Positions 18,490 through 29,488 are shown, counted from the first letter of the stretch. The stretch: DNA of 41,372 bases from Bryobacterales bacterium (GCA_016789745.1 JAEUQF010000145.1:1-41372), one strand, 5' to 3'. A program made the numbers and translations. Notes: generated by a model from the sequence alone, not told the origin.

Positions 18490-19938
18490 TTAGAGTTTCA
18501 CCGCGGCGACCGCGTAGTCCAGGCCGCCGAAGAACGCTTCGCGGAAGCTGGCAGGCAGGTCCTGCAGGCCTTCAAGCGACTCGGCGGCGGGGTTGAGGTA
18601 GTCGACCTGGATTTTCCCGAAGCCGGCTTCTTCGAGGTAGAAGACGGCCAGTTGCGCGGGGACAGGGCGCTGGTGCGTAGGGTCGAGATAGAAATGCGTG
18701 GCGAAGATGGCGAGACAGCCGGGGTTGGGTGTTTCGAGAACGATGACGCCGCCGGGGCGCAGGGCTTCGTGGGCGAGGGCGATGAACTCGGGCAGGCGGT
18801 GGGGAGGGAGGTGTTCGATGACTTGGCCGGCAAAGATGCCGTCGAGCGAGTGGGCCTGGGTTTCGCGGAGGTAGTCGAACAGGTCGGCGTGTTCGGCGTA
18901 GAGGCCTTTGTGGCGGCAGATGGCGACCAGTTCGTCGCTGGCTTCAATGCCTTTGGCGAGTTTGCCGGCGTCTTTGAGAACCTGAAGGAACTCTCCGCGG
19001 CCGCAGCCAATGTCGAGGATCTCGGTGGCGTTTCGAAAGTGTTCCAGGTGGCGGGCCTGGGTTTGGCGGACGTAGTGCTCCTGGCCACGGAAGCGGTCGG
19101 CGAAGGCTAGGAAGTCGATGGGTGGTTCGGAGGGGGCGACCTGGAGGTCGCCCGCAGGCCTGGAGGCCTGCCCCACTGGAGAGCGTTGGCGGATGACACG
19201 CAGTTCGTTATGGATGAGCTTTTCGAAGTCGTTGCGGGCCTTGTCCCAGTCCTTCCAGAAGCGCTCCTGGATATCGATGCGGGCTTTGTCGAGGGCGACG
19301 GCGTAGTCGCGGTGCTGCATGGCGACGGTCTCGCGGAAGTTGCCTTCCATCTGGGTGAGGCGGTGCTGGTAGGCGGATTGGAGGTCGGCTACGGAACGCA
19401 GGAACTGGATTTCGTTGATGGAGAGTTTGCGCTCCCATTCCTGGCGCCATTGGGCCCAGTGAGTGCGGACGTCCTTGAGTTCTTTCGCTTCGTCGCTGAG
19501 CGCGTCGACCTTGGGGCCGAAGGAGGCGAACTGGTCGGTGGCATGGCGCAGTTCGTGATCCATGTGCTGGCGCAGGCCGTCAATGCCTTCGCGCACCTGC
19601 GTGGAAAGGCTGACGAGGGCGCGGTTGGTCTCGTTCATGGCTTCCAACTGTGCCTGGACGACGTCAATCATGGCGCGGTTGAACTCCACCTGGTCGCGAA
19701 CCATCCAATTGAGGGATCGGGCGAGGTTGCGTTTCACCCACTGGATGAGGTTGTTGATTGCCCCCGGAGGGCGCGGGTTGACGAGGCCGATGGCGGCGAC
19801 TTTGCCTTCGGCGCGGTCACGGGCATGGACTACCGGAAGGAGGTCCGGTAGCGGAAAGCCGTTGGGGCCGGACTGCGGGTGGCGCGAACGGACGCGCTCC
19901 TGGATTTCGCGAAGGACGGCGCCGATCTCAGCGGCCAC
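18490..19938 (-). CDS. coiled-coil class I SAM-dependent methyltransferase
   Basis: The 482-residue protein has a long helical, coiled-coil-prone N-terminal half (~75-250; [31 protein letters not shown]) and a C-terminal class I methyltransferase domain (~300-482). The SAM-binding motif [11 protein letters not shown] is at 307-317, followed by acidic [19 protein letters not shown] and [14 protein letters not shown], as in the Methyltransf_23 group. A coiled coil plus methyltransferase recalls enzymes that cap or modify O-antigen and exopolysaccharide chains (WbdD-like), which is inference. Residues ~253-272 ([20 protein letters not shown]), between the two halves, are encoded by a palindromic repeat and look inserted. 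The start overlaps the queF end by 11 bases and the stop is seven bases before the glucosidase. Confidence 0.87.
   Translation of the reverse strand: MAAEIGAVLREIQERVRSRHPQSGPNGFPLPDLLPVVHARDRAEGKVAAIGLVNPRPPGAINNLIQWVKRNLARSLNWMVRDQVEFNRAMIDVVQAQLEAMNETNRALVSLSTQVREGIDGLRQHMDHELRHATDQFASFGPKVDALSDEAKELKDVRTHWAQWRQEWERKLSINEIQFLRSVADLQSAYQHRLTQMEGNFRETVAMQHRDYAVALDKARIDIQERFWKDWDKARNDFEKLIHNELRVIRQRSPVGQASRPAGDLQVAPSEPPIDFLAFADRFRGQEHYVRQTQARHLEHFRNATEILDIGCGRGEFLQVLKDAGKLAKGIEASDELVAICRHKGLYAEHADLFDYLRETQAHSLDGIFAGQVIEHLPPHRLPEFIALAHEALRPGGVIVLETPNPGCLAIFATHFYLDPTHQRPVPAQLAVFYLEEAGFGKIQVDYLNPAAESLEGLQDLPASFREAFFGGLDYAVAAVKL
19134..19171. repeat. two back-to-back palindromes (REP-like) inside the methyltransferase gene
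   Basis: Bases 19134-19153 form a 9-bp perfect inverted repeat (GGGCGACCT/AGGTCGCCC) and 19154-19171 an 8-bp one (GCAGGCCT/AGGCCTGC), with GG at each centre. Such GGCAGGCCTCCAGGCCTGC-type units are familiar as dispersed intergenic elements in bacterial genomes. Here they are read in frame as a linker. Confidence 0.7.
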
Positions 19939-20356
19939 GTTTGCGGCTCCAGGAGGCGGTGATCTTGGAATGGATGCCGCCGCGGGGGTAGAAGTCGCCC
20001 TCGACGGTGGCCTTTCGGGGATTGCAGGCAGTTACCACATCCTGTAGAAACCGATTGACGATGTTTTCCTGGAAAATGCCGAGATTTCTGTAGGCGAGAG
20101 TGTACATTTTGAGACTCTTCAATTCCAGGCAGGATTTGTCGGGGACGTAGCGGAGGATGAGCGTGCCGGAGTCCGGGAGGCCGGTCTTGGGACAGACGCT
20201 GGTGAACTCGGGGATGCGGATCTCGATTTCGTAGCCGGAGTCCGGATACTGATTGGGCCAGGTTTCGATGGCGGGGAGGTCAGCGTGGACACCGGACTCG
20301 GCGTGTTCGTCGGTGTAGGCAGGTGGAAGAGTAGCGGCTTTGTTCTTCTTCGACAT
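19928..20356 (-). CDS. queF: NADPH-dependent 7-cyano-7-deazaguanine reductase
   Basis: QueF reduces preQ0 to preQ1 with NADPH in the queuosine tRNA-modification pathway. The 142-residue length fits the short, single-domain (B. subtilis-type) form. Catalytic residues are visible: Cys55 in EFTSVCPKTGLPD, which forms the thioimide, and Asp62 just after it, at the same numbers as in the B. subtilis enzyme. The QueF signature CLELKSLKMY at ~76-85 carries the substrate-binding Glu78. The start at 20356 gives MSKKNKAATLPP and lies two bases after the stop of the TIGR00300 gene; the end overlaps the methyltransferase start by 11 bases. No other queuosine genes are in the window. Confidence 0.95.
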   Translation of the reverse strand: MSKKNKAATLPPAYTDEHAESGVHADLPAIETWPNQYPDSGYEIEIRIPEFTSVCPKTGLPDSGTLILRYVPDKSCLELKSLKMYTLAYRNLGIFQENIVNRFLQDVVTACNPRKATVEGDFYPRGGIHSKITASWSRKRGR

Positions 20357-20358
20357 GA

Positions 20359-21591
<1,233 letters not shown>

Positions 21592-21634
21592 GTACTTTCT
21601 TAGGATAACGTGGGGTCCGGCGGGCGGGTGTGGG

Positions 21635-21665
21635 TTGTGCGCAGGCCTACCGGATTTGTTATATG
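21635..21665 (+). promoter_or_regulatory. candidate promoter for the receptor-sulfatase operon
   Basis: TTGTGC (21635-21640) and TTATAT/TATATG (21659-21665) are spaced by 18-19 bases in the 87-base divergent gap. Transcription would begin only about 10 bases before the ATG at 21679, so the leader would be very short. Confidence 0.4.
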
Positions 21666-21678
21666 ATCGCTCCACTTT

Positions 21679-24600
21679 ATGCCGCGGATCACTCTGCTGT
21701 TTTTCGCTGCTGGTTTCGCGCTGCTGGGACAATCAGACACAGCCACGGTGACGGGGCTGATCACGGATTCCTCCGGAGCCACGGTCCCCCAGGCGCAGAT
21801 TGAAATCACGAATCGGGCCACGGGGTTGAAGTACCGGGCCGAGTCCAATGAAGCCGGGGCATATACGGTAACGGCACTGCCGGTGGGAGCCTACGACGTT
21901 GCGATTACGCGCGAGGGTTTCCAGACCGTGCAGCGTAATGAAGTCAACCTGCATGCGGGAGACCGGGCGCGCATTGATGCGCAACTGCGGGCCGGGGCGG
22001 TGACCGAAGTGGTGCAGGTGACTGGCGAGGTGCCGTTGTTGGAGGCCGAGACGTCGAACCTGAGCCAGGTGGTGGAGAACACCACGATTGTGAACATGCC
22101 GCTGAACGGGCGCAATTACCAGCAACTGGCACTGCTGTCGCCCGGCGTGCTGCCGAGCCGCGCGCGGAACTTCGTTACCGACTCATTTGCCGTGAACGGG
22201 GCCAACATGTGGCAGAACCAGTTCGTGATGGATGGGGCCGATAACAATAACTACTCGACCGGGGTGGTGATTGCGACCAACCAGGTGATCAAGCCATCGG
22301 TGGATGCGATTCAGGAGTTCCGCGTGGAGACGCATAACATCTCGGCGGAGTTTGGCCGTGGTGGCGGCGGGGTGATCCAGGTGACGACTAAGTCCGGGAC
22401 CAACCAATGGCACGGTACGGCGTTCGACTTTGTGCGCAATGACAAGTTCGATGCCAACGATTTCTTTAACTCGGGCCGGCCGAAGCCGCCCTACCGGCAG
22501 AATCAGTTTGGGGGGACCTTCGGCGGGAGGATCATCCAGGACCGGACGTTCTTCTTCGGGAGCTACCAGGGCACGCGGATTCGCGAGAAGTTGACGCGGT
22601 TGAGCGTGGTGCCGACGCCGGCGATGATCGAAGGGAACTTCGGAAACACGGCGGTGTATGACCCGGCAACGCAGGACGCGGCGGGGAACCGGCAGCAGTT
22701 CGCGGGGAATCGGATACCGGCGTCGCGGTTTGATCCGGTGGCGATTCAGGTATGGCGGCTGTACCCGGCGCCGAATCGCGCCGCGGTGCAGAACTTTCTG
22801 TACAACACGCCGCGGAACGACAACGATGAGCAGGTGGATACCCGGCTGGACCATCGCTTCCGGGAGCGCGATTCGATGTTTCTGCGCTACAGCTTTCATG
22901 ACCGCGACCGGTTGGAGCCCGGAACGCTGCCGCCGCCGGCCAATGGAGGAGACGTAGCGATCCGGTTGGCGCGAGCGCATGCGGCGGTGTTCAGCGAGAC
23001 GCATATTTTTCCGAGCGCCAACCTGGTGAACGAAGTGAGGCTGGCCTATACGCGCAACGATGGAAAGATCGACACGCCGACGCAGGAGCGTTTGTGGGAG
23101 CAGTTCGGATTCAAGGGGCTGTTTGACCGCTCCGATATTACGGGGTTGCCGTTTATGTCGATTACGGGCTTTGCGAGCATCGGCGACCGCAGCTTCGCGC
23201 CCGACCCGAAGAAGGTGGACTTGCGGCAGTTAGTGGATAACCTGTCGTGGAACAAGGGGCGGCATTCGATTCGCTTCGGCACTAACATCCGGCAGTTCAT
23301 CCGCTACTCGGGGACAACGGACTTTGCGCGTGGGCGTTTCTTTTTCAACGGCCAGTTCACGTCGGCGCGGGCGGGCGTGGGGACGGGCTCACCCTTTGCC
23401 GATGCGCTGCTGGGGTTGACGAACACGGCCAGCATCAGCACGCCGAAGGATGTGACGCAGGTGTCGATGGCGCAGGAATACTATGTGCAGGATAACTTCA
23501 AGGTAACGTCGAAGCTGACGTTGAACCTGGGGATCCGGTATGAGTACCAGTCGCCGTATGTGGAGAAGCGCGACCGGCAATCGAACTTTGTGTTTGAGCC
23601 GGGGCTGCCGGGATTCGGCGGCATCGTGCTGGTGCAGGGAAGCAGCGTGGAGCAGCGATCATTCCAGAAGCGGGATCGCAACAACTTCGCGCCGCGCCTG
23701 GGACTGGCGTATCAGATGGGCGCGGGCTTTGTGCTGCGCATGGGATACGGGCTGTTCTACGACGCGGTGGCGCAACTGCCGTTCAACAGCCAGGCGGTGC
23801 AGAACCCGCCGTTCTTTGTGAACAGCGATATTCCGACGGCCACCAACGCATCGACGTCGAACCTGGTGGTGGCGAATGGGTTTCCGGCGAGCGCGCTGCG
23901 GGCCGATGTTTTGGATGGGCGTGCGCTGGCGACGGTGTGGCCGTATGCGTTTCCGGATGCGATGACGCAGCAGTGGAATGTGAATCTGCAGAAGAGCCTG
24001 CCTGGGAATTCGCTGTTTTCGGCGGCGTATGTTGGGTCGAACACGGCGCACCGGCGGGTGTCGGGGATTGACCGCAATCAGCCGGCGCCGGGTGCTGGCG
24101 CGATTGCGGCGCGGCGCGCGTTCCCGCGCTTTGCGGGCATTCAGACAGACATCCCGTTTGGGACGGGCAATTACCAGGCGTTGGAGGTGAAGTTTGAGCG
24201 GCGTTTCACGCGCGGGTTGTCGACGTTGAACGGCTACACGTGGAGCCATACGATGGCCGGTGAGACGGGACAGGACAATCGCGTTCTGGCACCGGAGAAG
24301 GCATTGTCGGCGGAAGACATGCGGCACCGGTTCTTCAGTTCGGTGGTGTATGATCTGCCGTTTGGGAAAGGGCGCCGCTGGGCGACGCAGGGGATTGCGA
24401 ACCATCTGGCGGGGGGATGGCAGATCTCCGGGCTGTTTTCGGCGCAGGGCGGGCTGCCGCTGACCCCGGGGTTGGGCACGAATGTTTCCAACAGCACGGG
24501 TGGGACGCGTCCGGACCGGCTTCGCGATGGGAATCTGCCGCGCGGGGAACGAACGCCGGAGCGCTGGTTTGACGTTGGGGCGTTCGCGCCACCGGCGCAG

Positions 24601-24852
24601 TTTACGTTCGGCAATGCGGGGCGCAATATCCTGATCGGGCCGGGGCTGGTGAATCTGGATACGGTGCTGGCGCGCAACTTCCGGATACGGGAGCGGGCGA
24701 TGTTGCAGTTCCGGGCAGAGGCTTTCAATATCCTGAACGAGGCACACTTTGACTTTCCGAATACGACCACGGACCGGCCCGTGGGAGGCACGATTGCCGC
24801 CACCAGCAGTTCCATGCGGCAGATTCAGTTTGCGTTGAAGCTGGTTTTCTAA
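21679..24852 (+). CDS. TonB-dependent receptor, Oar-like (first of a tandem pair)
   Basis: The 1057-residue protein has a signal peptide (PRITLLFFAAGFALLGQS). The carboxypeptidase-regulatory-like domain spans ~20-100 (TVTGLITDSSGATVPQAQI; GAYTVTALPVGAYDV). The plug contains MPLNGRNYQQL, VMDGADNNNYSTGVV and FGRGGGGVIQVTTKSGTNQW. A ~800-residue outer-membrane barrel ends IQFALKLVF with a terminal Phe. There is almost no Shine-Dalgarno sequence before the ATG, consistent with the very short leader proposed above. A second receptor follows after 16 bases and a sulfatase after that, so the three probably form one operon for a sulfated ligand. The plus-strand coding sequence is G-rich, unlike the C-rich receptor fragment at the left edge. 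Confidence 0.93.
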   Translation: MPRITLLFFAAGFALLGQSDTATVTGLITDSSGATVPQAQIEITNRATGLKYRAESNEAGAYTVTALPVGAYDVAITREGFQTVQRNEVNLHAGDRARIDAQLRAGAVTEVVQVTGEVPLLEAETSNLSQVVENTTIVNMPLNGRNYQQLALLSPGVLPSRARNFVTDSFAVNGANMWQNQFVMDGADNNNYSTGVVIATNQVIKPSVDAIQEFRVETHNISAEFGRGGGGVIQVTTKSGTNQWHGTAFDFVRNDKFDANDFFNSGRPKPPYRQNQFGGTFGGRIIQDRTFFFGSYQGTRIREKLTRLSVVPTPAMIEGNFGNTAVYDPATQDAAGNRQQFAGNRIPASRFDPVAIQVWRLYPAPNRAAVQNFLYNTPRNDNDEQVDTRLDHRFRERDSMFLRYSFHDRDRLEPGTLPPPANGGDVAIRLARAHAAVFSETHIFPSANLVNEVRLAYTRNDGKIDTPTQERLWEQFGFKGLFDRSDITGLPFMSITGFASIGDRSFAPDPKKVDLRQLVDNLSWNKGRHSIRFGTNIRQFIRYSGTTDFARGRFFFNGQFTSARAGVGTGSPFADALLGLTNTASISTPKDVTQVSMAQEYYVQDNFKVTSKLTLNLGIRYEYQSPYVEKRDRQSNFVFEPGLPGFGGIVLVQGSSVEQRSFQKRDRNNFAPRLGLAYQMGAGFVLRMGYGLFYDAVAQLPFNSQAVQNPPFFVNSDIPTATNASTSNLVVANGFPASALRADVLDGRALATVWPYAFPDAMTQQWNVNLQKSLPGNSLFSAAYVGSNTAHRRVSGIDRNQPAPGAGAIAARRAFPRFAGIQTDIPFGTGNYQALEVKFERRFTRGLSTLNGYTWSHTMAGETGQDNRVLAPEKALSAEDMRHRFFSSVVYDLPFGKGRRWATQGIANHLAGGWQISGLFSAQGGLPLTPGLGTNVSNSTGGTRPDRLRDGNLPRGERTPERWFDVGAFAPPAQFTFGNAGRNILIGPGLVNLDTVLARNFRIRERAMLQFRAEAFNILNEAHFDFPNTTTDRPVGGTIAATSSSMRQIQFALKLVF

Positions 24853-24868
24853 ATCTTTGCGAGGGGCC

Positions 24869-27800
24869 ATGTTGCAACTGTTGTTGTGGGGCATTCTGTT
24901 GAGTTCGCCGGCGGTGTTGTTCGGGCAGGCGGTGACGGGGACGATCTTCGGTTCCGTCTTTGATCCGACACAGGCCGCCATTGGCGGGGCTAACGTCACG
25001 GTGACGAATTTGAATACGGGCTATACGCGCCAGATGGCGACGCAGGCCGATGGGGGGTACCGATTCCCGTCGCTGCCGCTGGGCTCGTATCGGGTTGCGG
25101 TGGAGCAAGCGGGGTTCAGCAGTTTCACGCAGGAAGGCATCACGCTGCAGGTGGACCAGCAGGTGCGGGTGGATGTGACGCTGCGGGTGGGGAATGTATC
25201 GGAGAAGATGCAGGTGACGGCCGAGGCTCCGCTGGTGAATGCCAGTAATGCGGAGACCAGTGAAGTGATCGACCGGCGACGGGTGGAGATGCTGCCGTTG
25301 AACGGGCGGAACTTCGTGCAGTTGCTGCAACTGACGACGGGAACGACGCCGGGGGCGACGGGCGATACGCAGAATAACCTGGTGATCAATCAGTTTCGCG
25401 GGTCGACGGCATTTACGGCGAACGGGATGCCGACGCGGTACAACAACTTCGTACTGGACGGGGTGGATAACAACGAGAGCGCGTGGAATAGCGGCGGCAT
25501 CGTGATTATGCCGGTGATTGATGCGATCCAGGAGTTCAAGGTAGCGACGGGGAACTTCTCGTCGGAGTTTGGGCGCGCGGCGGGCGGTGTGGTGAACGTG
25601 CAGACCCGGTCGGGGACGAACGAGTTCCACGGGAATGTGTTCGAGTTTTTCCGCAACTCGGCGTTGGATGCGAACGATTACTTTAACAACGCCAACCGGC
25701 GGGCGCGGCCTCCGTTCCGGCAGAACCAGTTTGGGGGTACGATCGGCGGGCCTATCAAGAAGAACAAGCTGTTCTTCTTTGCCGATTACCAGGGGACGCG
25801 GCAGGTGCGCGGGTTGACGTATGTGGCGTCGGTGCCGACGATGGAGTCGCGGCAGGGCGACTTTACGAATCCGGCGTTTGGAGTGATCTATGATCCGGCG
25901 ACGACGCGGCCGAACCCGGCCTCGCCGGGCAACTTCATTCGCGATGCGTTTCCGGGGCGGCGCATTCCGGCGGCGCGTTTTGACCCGCTGGTGGGAGGCT
26001 TTCTGTCGTTCTTTCCGGAGCCGAACACGGCGCCTGGTGCGATTGCGAATAACTTTGTGAATAACCCGAACTGGGTGCGGAGCGGCAACCAGGGCGATAT
26101 TCGCACCGATTACAACTTAGGAAGTAAGGGCGCGTTGTTTCTGCGCTATTCGCGGGATCATGCCGACCAGATCTTTCCCAATGATCTGACGACGCCGCAG
26201 AATCCGTTTGGCGGTGGGGGGAGAGGGAACGGGATTGCGCTGGTGGCGCAGAACCTGTCGTTGAACTCGACGTATCTGTTGACGCCGCGGGTGGTGGTGG
26301 AAGGGCGGTTTGGGCTGAGCCGGTTTGCATTCGCGGGGACGCCGCTGGGCTATCAGGATCCGAACATGGCGAAGGCGCAGGTGCCGGGATTGGGGGCCGA
26401 TGCGCAGACGGCCACGTCGTTGAGTATTACGGGATTGACGGCCTTCGGACCGACGACGGGCGTGCCGAATGACTCGAACCAGACGACGTTCCAGTATGTG
26501 TTCAACACGTCGATTACGGCGGGGCGGCATGCGTGGAAGACGGGTGTGGATGTGAAGCGATTCCGGCGTAATAACGACTTTGTGTCGGCGCAGAAGACGG
26601 GGTCATTGGCGTTCGTACCGAACTTCACGAGCCAGACGGGCGTTACCGGGGGTGGGGTGGGGATGGCGAGTTTTCTGTTAGGGCTGCCGAGCACGATCAA
26701 CCGCGGCTTTGTGGGTGGGATGACGGGCCGGCGGAACACGGAACTTGGGCTGTATGTGCAGGATGAGTTCAAAGTAAATACGAATCTGACGCTGAACATG
26801 GGCGTGCGGTATGAGTATTTCCAGCCCTGGTACGAGATTCACGACCGCATGAGCACGATTGATTTGGGAACCGGTCGGGTGGTGCTGGCGGGAGCTGATA
26901 ATCCTTTCGGCCGCGCGCTGCGCAATGGCGATAAGAATAACTTCGGGCCGCGGTTCGGGTTGGCGTGGCGTGGGCCGAAGGGGGTGGTGGTGCGTGCAGG
27001 TTATGGGCTGAGTTATATCGAGGAGTTTGGCGGCAACGGGACGAATCCAATTCAGAATCCGCCAAACTCCTTCACGCAGAACCTGGTGTATTCGACGATT
27101 CAATTGCCGCCGACGCGGCTGCGGGATGGGATTCCGGCGCCGGCTCCGTTGAATCTGAGCAATGCGAACGGGCTGTACCGGTTTATTGAGCCGAATGCGC
27201 AGTCGGCCTATGCGCAGCAGTGGGATTTCAACGTGCAGCGCGAGTTTGGGTCGAACTGGCTGGCGGATGTAGCGTATGTGGGGACGCGCGGCCTGCACAT
27301 TCTGCAGATCATAGATCCGAACCAGCCGGTGCCGGGGCCGGGAGCGATTGCGAACCGGAGGCCGTACTTCGCCGTGGCGCCGAATATGACGTTGAGCGTG
27401 GGGGCGAGCAGCGGGGCGTCGACGTATCATTCGCTGCAGGCGAAGTTACAGAAGCGCCTGTCACATGGGTTTTACTTTTTGTCGTCGTACACGCTGAGTA
27501 AGAACATTTCGGATGGAGATTCGAATTTCTCGAATGGGACGCCGGGGGTGGCGTTGTTGGGTCAGGCGCAGGACAGCCAGAACCGGCGGGCGGAGCGAAG
27601 CCTCTCGGACACGGATCAACTGCATCGGATGGTGACCAGCTTCGGTTGGGACCTGCCGGTGGCGCAGCGGCACAAGTATCTGGGTGGGTGGCAATTGACA
27701 GGGATTGTGACACTGTCGAGCGGGAATCCGTTCGATGTGTTTTATCAGCCGGCGACGTTGAACACGGGGACGACGCAGCGGCCGAACCGGATCGCCGACG

Positions 27801-28120
27801 GGCGGTTGGATTCGTGGACGATTGACCGGTACTTCGATACGGCGGCGTTCACGGCACCGGCGCAGTTTACCTACGGCAATTCGGGGCGGAACGTGCTGCG
27901 CGGGCCGGGCGTGAACACGTGGGATTTTTCGGTGATCAAGAACACGAACTTTACCGAGCGCTGCCGGCTGCAATGGCGGACGGACTTTTTCAATGCGTTC
28001 AATCATACGCAGTTCAATCCGCCGGGGAATACGATTGGGACGCCGCAGGCGGGGCGGATCAACTCGACGCGGTTCAGCACGAACCGGCAGATTCAATTTG
28101 TGTTGAAGATGTTTTTCTAA
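24869..28120 (+). CDS. TonB-dependent receptor, Oar-like (second of a tandem pair)
   Basis: I chose the ATG at 24869, behind GCGAGGGG (24860-24867), over an upstream in-frame TTG at 24857. The 1083-residue protein has a signal peptide (MLQLLLWGILLSSPAVLFGQ), a carboxypeptidase-regulatory-like domain (~22-100; TIFGSVFDPTQAAIGGANV), a plug with MLPLNGRNFVQLLQL, VLDGVDNNES and FGRAAGGVVNVQTRSGTNEF, and a barrel ending IQFVLKMFF. Domain order matches the preceding receptor, but the plug and barrel differ enough that the two are diverged paralogues rather than a recent duplication. It sits 16 bases after the first receptor and 15 bases before the sulfatase. Two barrels without a SusD-like partner is normal for Acidobacteriota. 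The ligand is unknown. Confidence 0.93.
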   Translation: MLQLLLWGILLSSPAVLFGQAVTGTIFGSVFDPTQAAIGGANVTVTNLNTGYTRQMATQADGGYRFPSLPLGSYRVAVEQAGFSSFTQEGITLQVDQQVRVDVTLRVGNVSEKMQVTAEAPLVNASNAETSEVIDRRRVEMLPLNGRNFVQLLQLTTGTTPGATGDTQNNLVINQFRGSTAFTANGMPTRYNNFVLDGVDNNESAWNSGGIVIMPVIDAIQEFKVATGNFSSEFGRAAGGVVNVQTRSGTNEFHGNVFEFFRNSALDANDYFNNANRRARPPFRQNQFGGTIGGPIKKNKLFFFADYQGTRQVRGLTYVASVPTMESRQGDFTNPAFGVIYDPATTRPNPASPGNFIRDAFPGRRIPAARFDPLVGGFLSFFPEPNTAPGAIANNFVNNPNWVRSGNQGDIRTDYNLGSKGALFLRYSRDHADQIFPNDLTTPQNPFGGGGRGNGIALVAQNLSLNSTYLLTPRVVVEGRFGLSRFAFAGTPLGYQDPNMAKAQVPGLGADAQTATSLSITGLTAFGPTTGVPNDSNQTTFQYVFNTSITAGRHAWKTGVDVKRFRRNNDFVSAQKTGSLAFVPNFTSQTGVTGGGVGMASFLLGLPSTINRGFVGGMTGRRNTELGLYVQDEFKVNTNLTLNMGVRYEYFQPWYEIHDRMSTIDLGTGRVVLAGADNPFGRALRNGDKNNFGPRFGLAWRGPKGVVVRAGYGLSYIEEFGGNGTNPIQNPPNSFTQNLVYSTIQLPPTRLRDGIPAPAPLNLSNANGLYRFIEPNAQSAYAQQWDFNVQREFGSNWLADVAYVGTRGLHILQIIDPNQPVPGPGAIANRRPYFAVAPNMTLSVGASSGASTYHSLQAKLQKRLSHGFYFLSSYTLSKNISDGDSNFSNGTPGVALLGQAQDSQNRRAERSLSDTDQLHRMVTSFGWDLPVAQRHKYLGGWQLTGIVTLSSGNPFDVFYQPATLNTGTTQRPNRIADGRLDSWTIDRYFDTAAFTAPAQFTYGNSGRNVLRGPGVNTWDFSVIKNTNFTERCRLQWRTDFFNAFNHTQFNPPGNTIGTPQAGRINSTRFSTNRQIQFVLKMFF

Positions 28121-28135
28121 GTGAGGGATAGGGGC

Positions 28136-29488
28136 ATGATCGTTAGTCGACGTTTGTTGTTGCGGGGGCTTGCCGGTGGGGTGGCGAGTGGGCTTTTGGC
28201 GCAGTCGCGGAAGCCGAATATTGTGCTGATTGTGGCCGATGATCTGGGCAATCAGGACATGGGTTTTCAGGGGAGCCCGGATCTACGGACTCCCCATTTG
28301 GATGGACTGGCGGCGTCCGGGGTGCGGTTCACGAATGGCTATGTGTCGCATCCATTCTGCAGTCCGACGCGGGCGGCGTTGTTGACGGGGCGGTATCAGC
28401 AGCGGTTCGGGCATGAGAACAACATGGTGTTCAACCAGCAGGATCCGTTGACGGGGCTGCCGTTGACGGAGACGACGCTGGCCGATGCGCTGGGCAAGGC
28501 CGGCTATATGACGGGGTTGGTGGGTAAGTGGCACCTGGGCGCGCATGAGAAGTTTCATCCGCGTAAGCGCGGGTTCCAGGAGATGTACGGGTTCGTGGGT
28601 GGGGGGCATGATTACTTCCATCCGGGCGTGCCGGGCGACAAGGACCAGCACTTCATTCCGATTGAGCGGGATGGGGTAGTAGTGCCGGAGAAGGAGTATC
28701 TGACGACGGCGTTGGGGCGGGAGGCGGAGGCGTTCGTGCGGCGGCATGCTGCGCGGCCGTTTTTTCTATATCTGGCGTTCAATGCGCCGCATTCGCCGCT
28801 GCAGGCGCCACAGGCGTATCTGCGAAAGTTCGCGCATATCCAGGATCCGGACCGGCGGAGCTACGCGGCCATGGTGGGGGCGATGGACGATGCGGTCGGG
28901 CGTGTGTTGCTGGGGTTGCGGGAGACGAACAACGAGCAGAACACGCTGGTGTTTTTCCTGTCCGATAATGGCGGGCCGAGAGATAACGCGTCGTCGAACA
29001 AGCCGTTCCGTGGGACGAAGCGGACGGTGTATGAGGGTGGGGTGCGGGTGCCGTTTGCGCTGCGCTGGCCGGCGGCGGTGGCTGGGGGGAGGATGGTGGA
29101 GGATCCGGTGATCTGCATGGATATCTTCCCGACGGCGCTGGCGGCGGCTGGGGCTAAGCATACGGGCAAGGCTTTGGATGGCGTGAATCTGCTGCCGTGG
29201 CTGCAGGGGAAGGCTGCGGCGCCGCGGCGGCCGTTGTATTGGAGGATGTTCGGTGGGGTGGAAGGCGCGGTGCGGGATGGGCAGATGAAGTGGGTGAAGC
29301 CGGGCGCGGGCAAGGCGCCGGAGTTATACGATCTGGCGAGTGACAAGGAGGAGAAGAATAACCTGGCGGGGGTGCGACCGGAGGAGGCGGCGCGGTTGGA
29401 GAAGTTGTGGGGGAAGTGGAGTGGGGAGATGGCAGCGCCGGCGTGGTTGGATCATATTTTCGATAAGGAGCGGTTGGGGCATAAGTAG
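28136..29488 (+). CDS. secreted Cys-type (formylglycine) sulfatase
   Basis: The start at 28136 follows GGGATAGGGG; an upstream in-frame GTG at 28121 is less likely. The 450-residue protein has a Tat-like signal (SRRLLLRGLAGG) ending near LAQS. The arylsulfatase A-type fold starts NIVLIVADDLG, with metal ligands Asp35 and Asp36. The formylglycine signature is CSPTRAALLTGRY with Cys75 as the residue to be oxidised by a maturase (C-x-P-x-R). Further motifs are GKWHLGAH, LYLAFNAPHSPLQAP and FFLSDNGGPRDN with the late metal-binding Asp-Asn, then a C-terminal GTKRTVYEGGVRVPFALRWP. It should hydrolyse sulfate esters in the periplasm or outside. Placement directly after two TonB receptors suggests joint handling of a sulfated polysaccharide or other sulfate ester. 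No maturase gene is in the window. Confidence 0.93.
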   Translation: MIVSRRLLLRGLAGGVASGLLAQSRKPNIVLIVADDLGNQDMGFQGSPDLRTPHLDGLAASGVRFTNGYVSHPFCSPTRAALLTGRYQQRFGHENNMVFNQQDPLTGLPLTETTLADALGKAGYMTGLVGKWHLGAHEKFHPRKRGFQEMYGFVGGGHDYFHPGVPGDKDQHFIPIERDGVVVPEKEYLTTALGREAEAFVRRHAARPFFLYLAFNAPHSPLQAPQAYLRKFAHIQDPDRRSYAAMVGAMDDAVGRVLLGLRETNNEQNTLVFFLSDNGGPRDNASSNKPFRGTKRTVYEGGVRVPFALRWPAAVAGGRMVEDPVICMDIFPTALAAAGAKHTGKALDGVNLLPWLQGKAAAPRRPLYWRMFGGVEGAVRDGQMKWVKPGAGKAPELYDLASDKEEKNNLAGVRPEEAARLEKLWGKWSGEMAAPAWLDHIFDKERLGHK

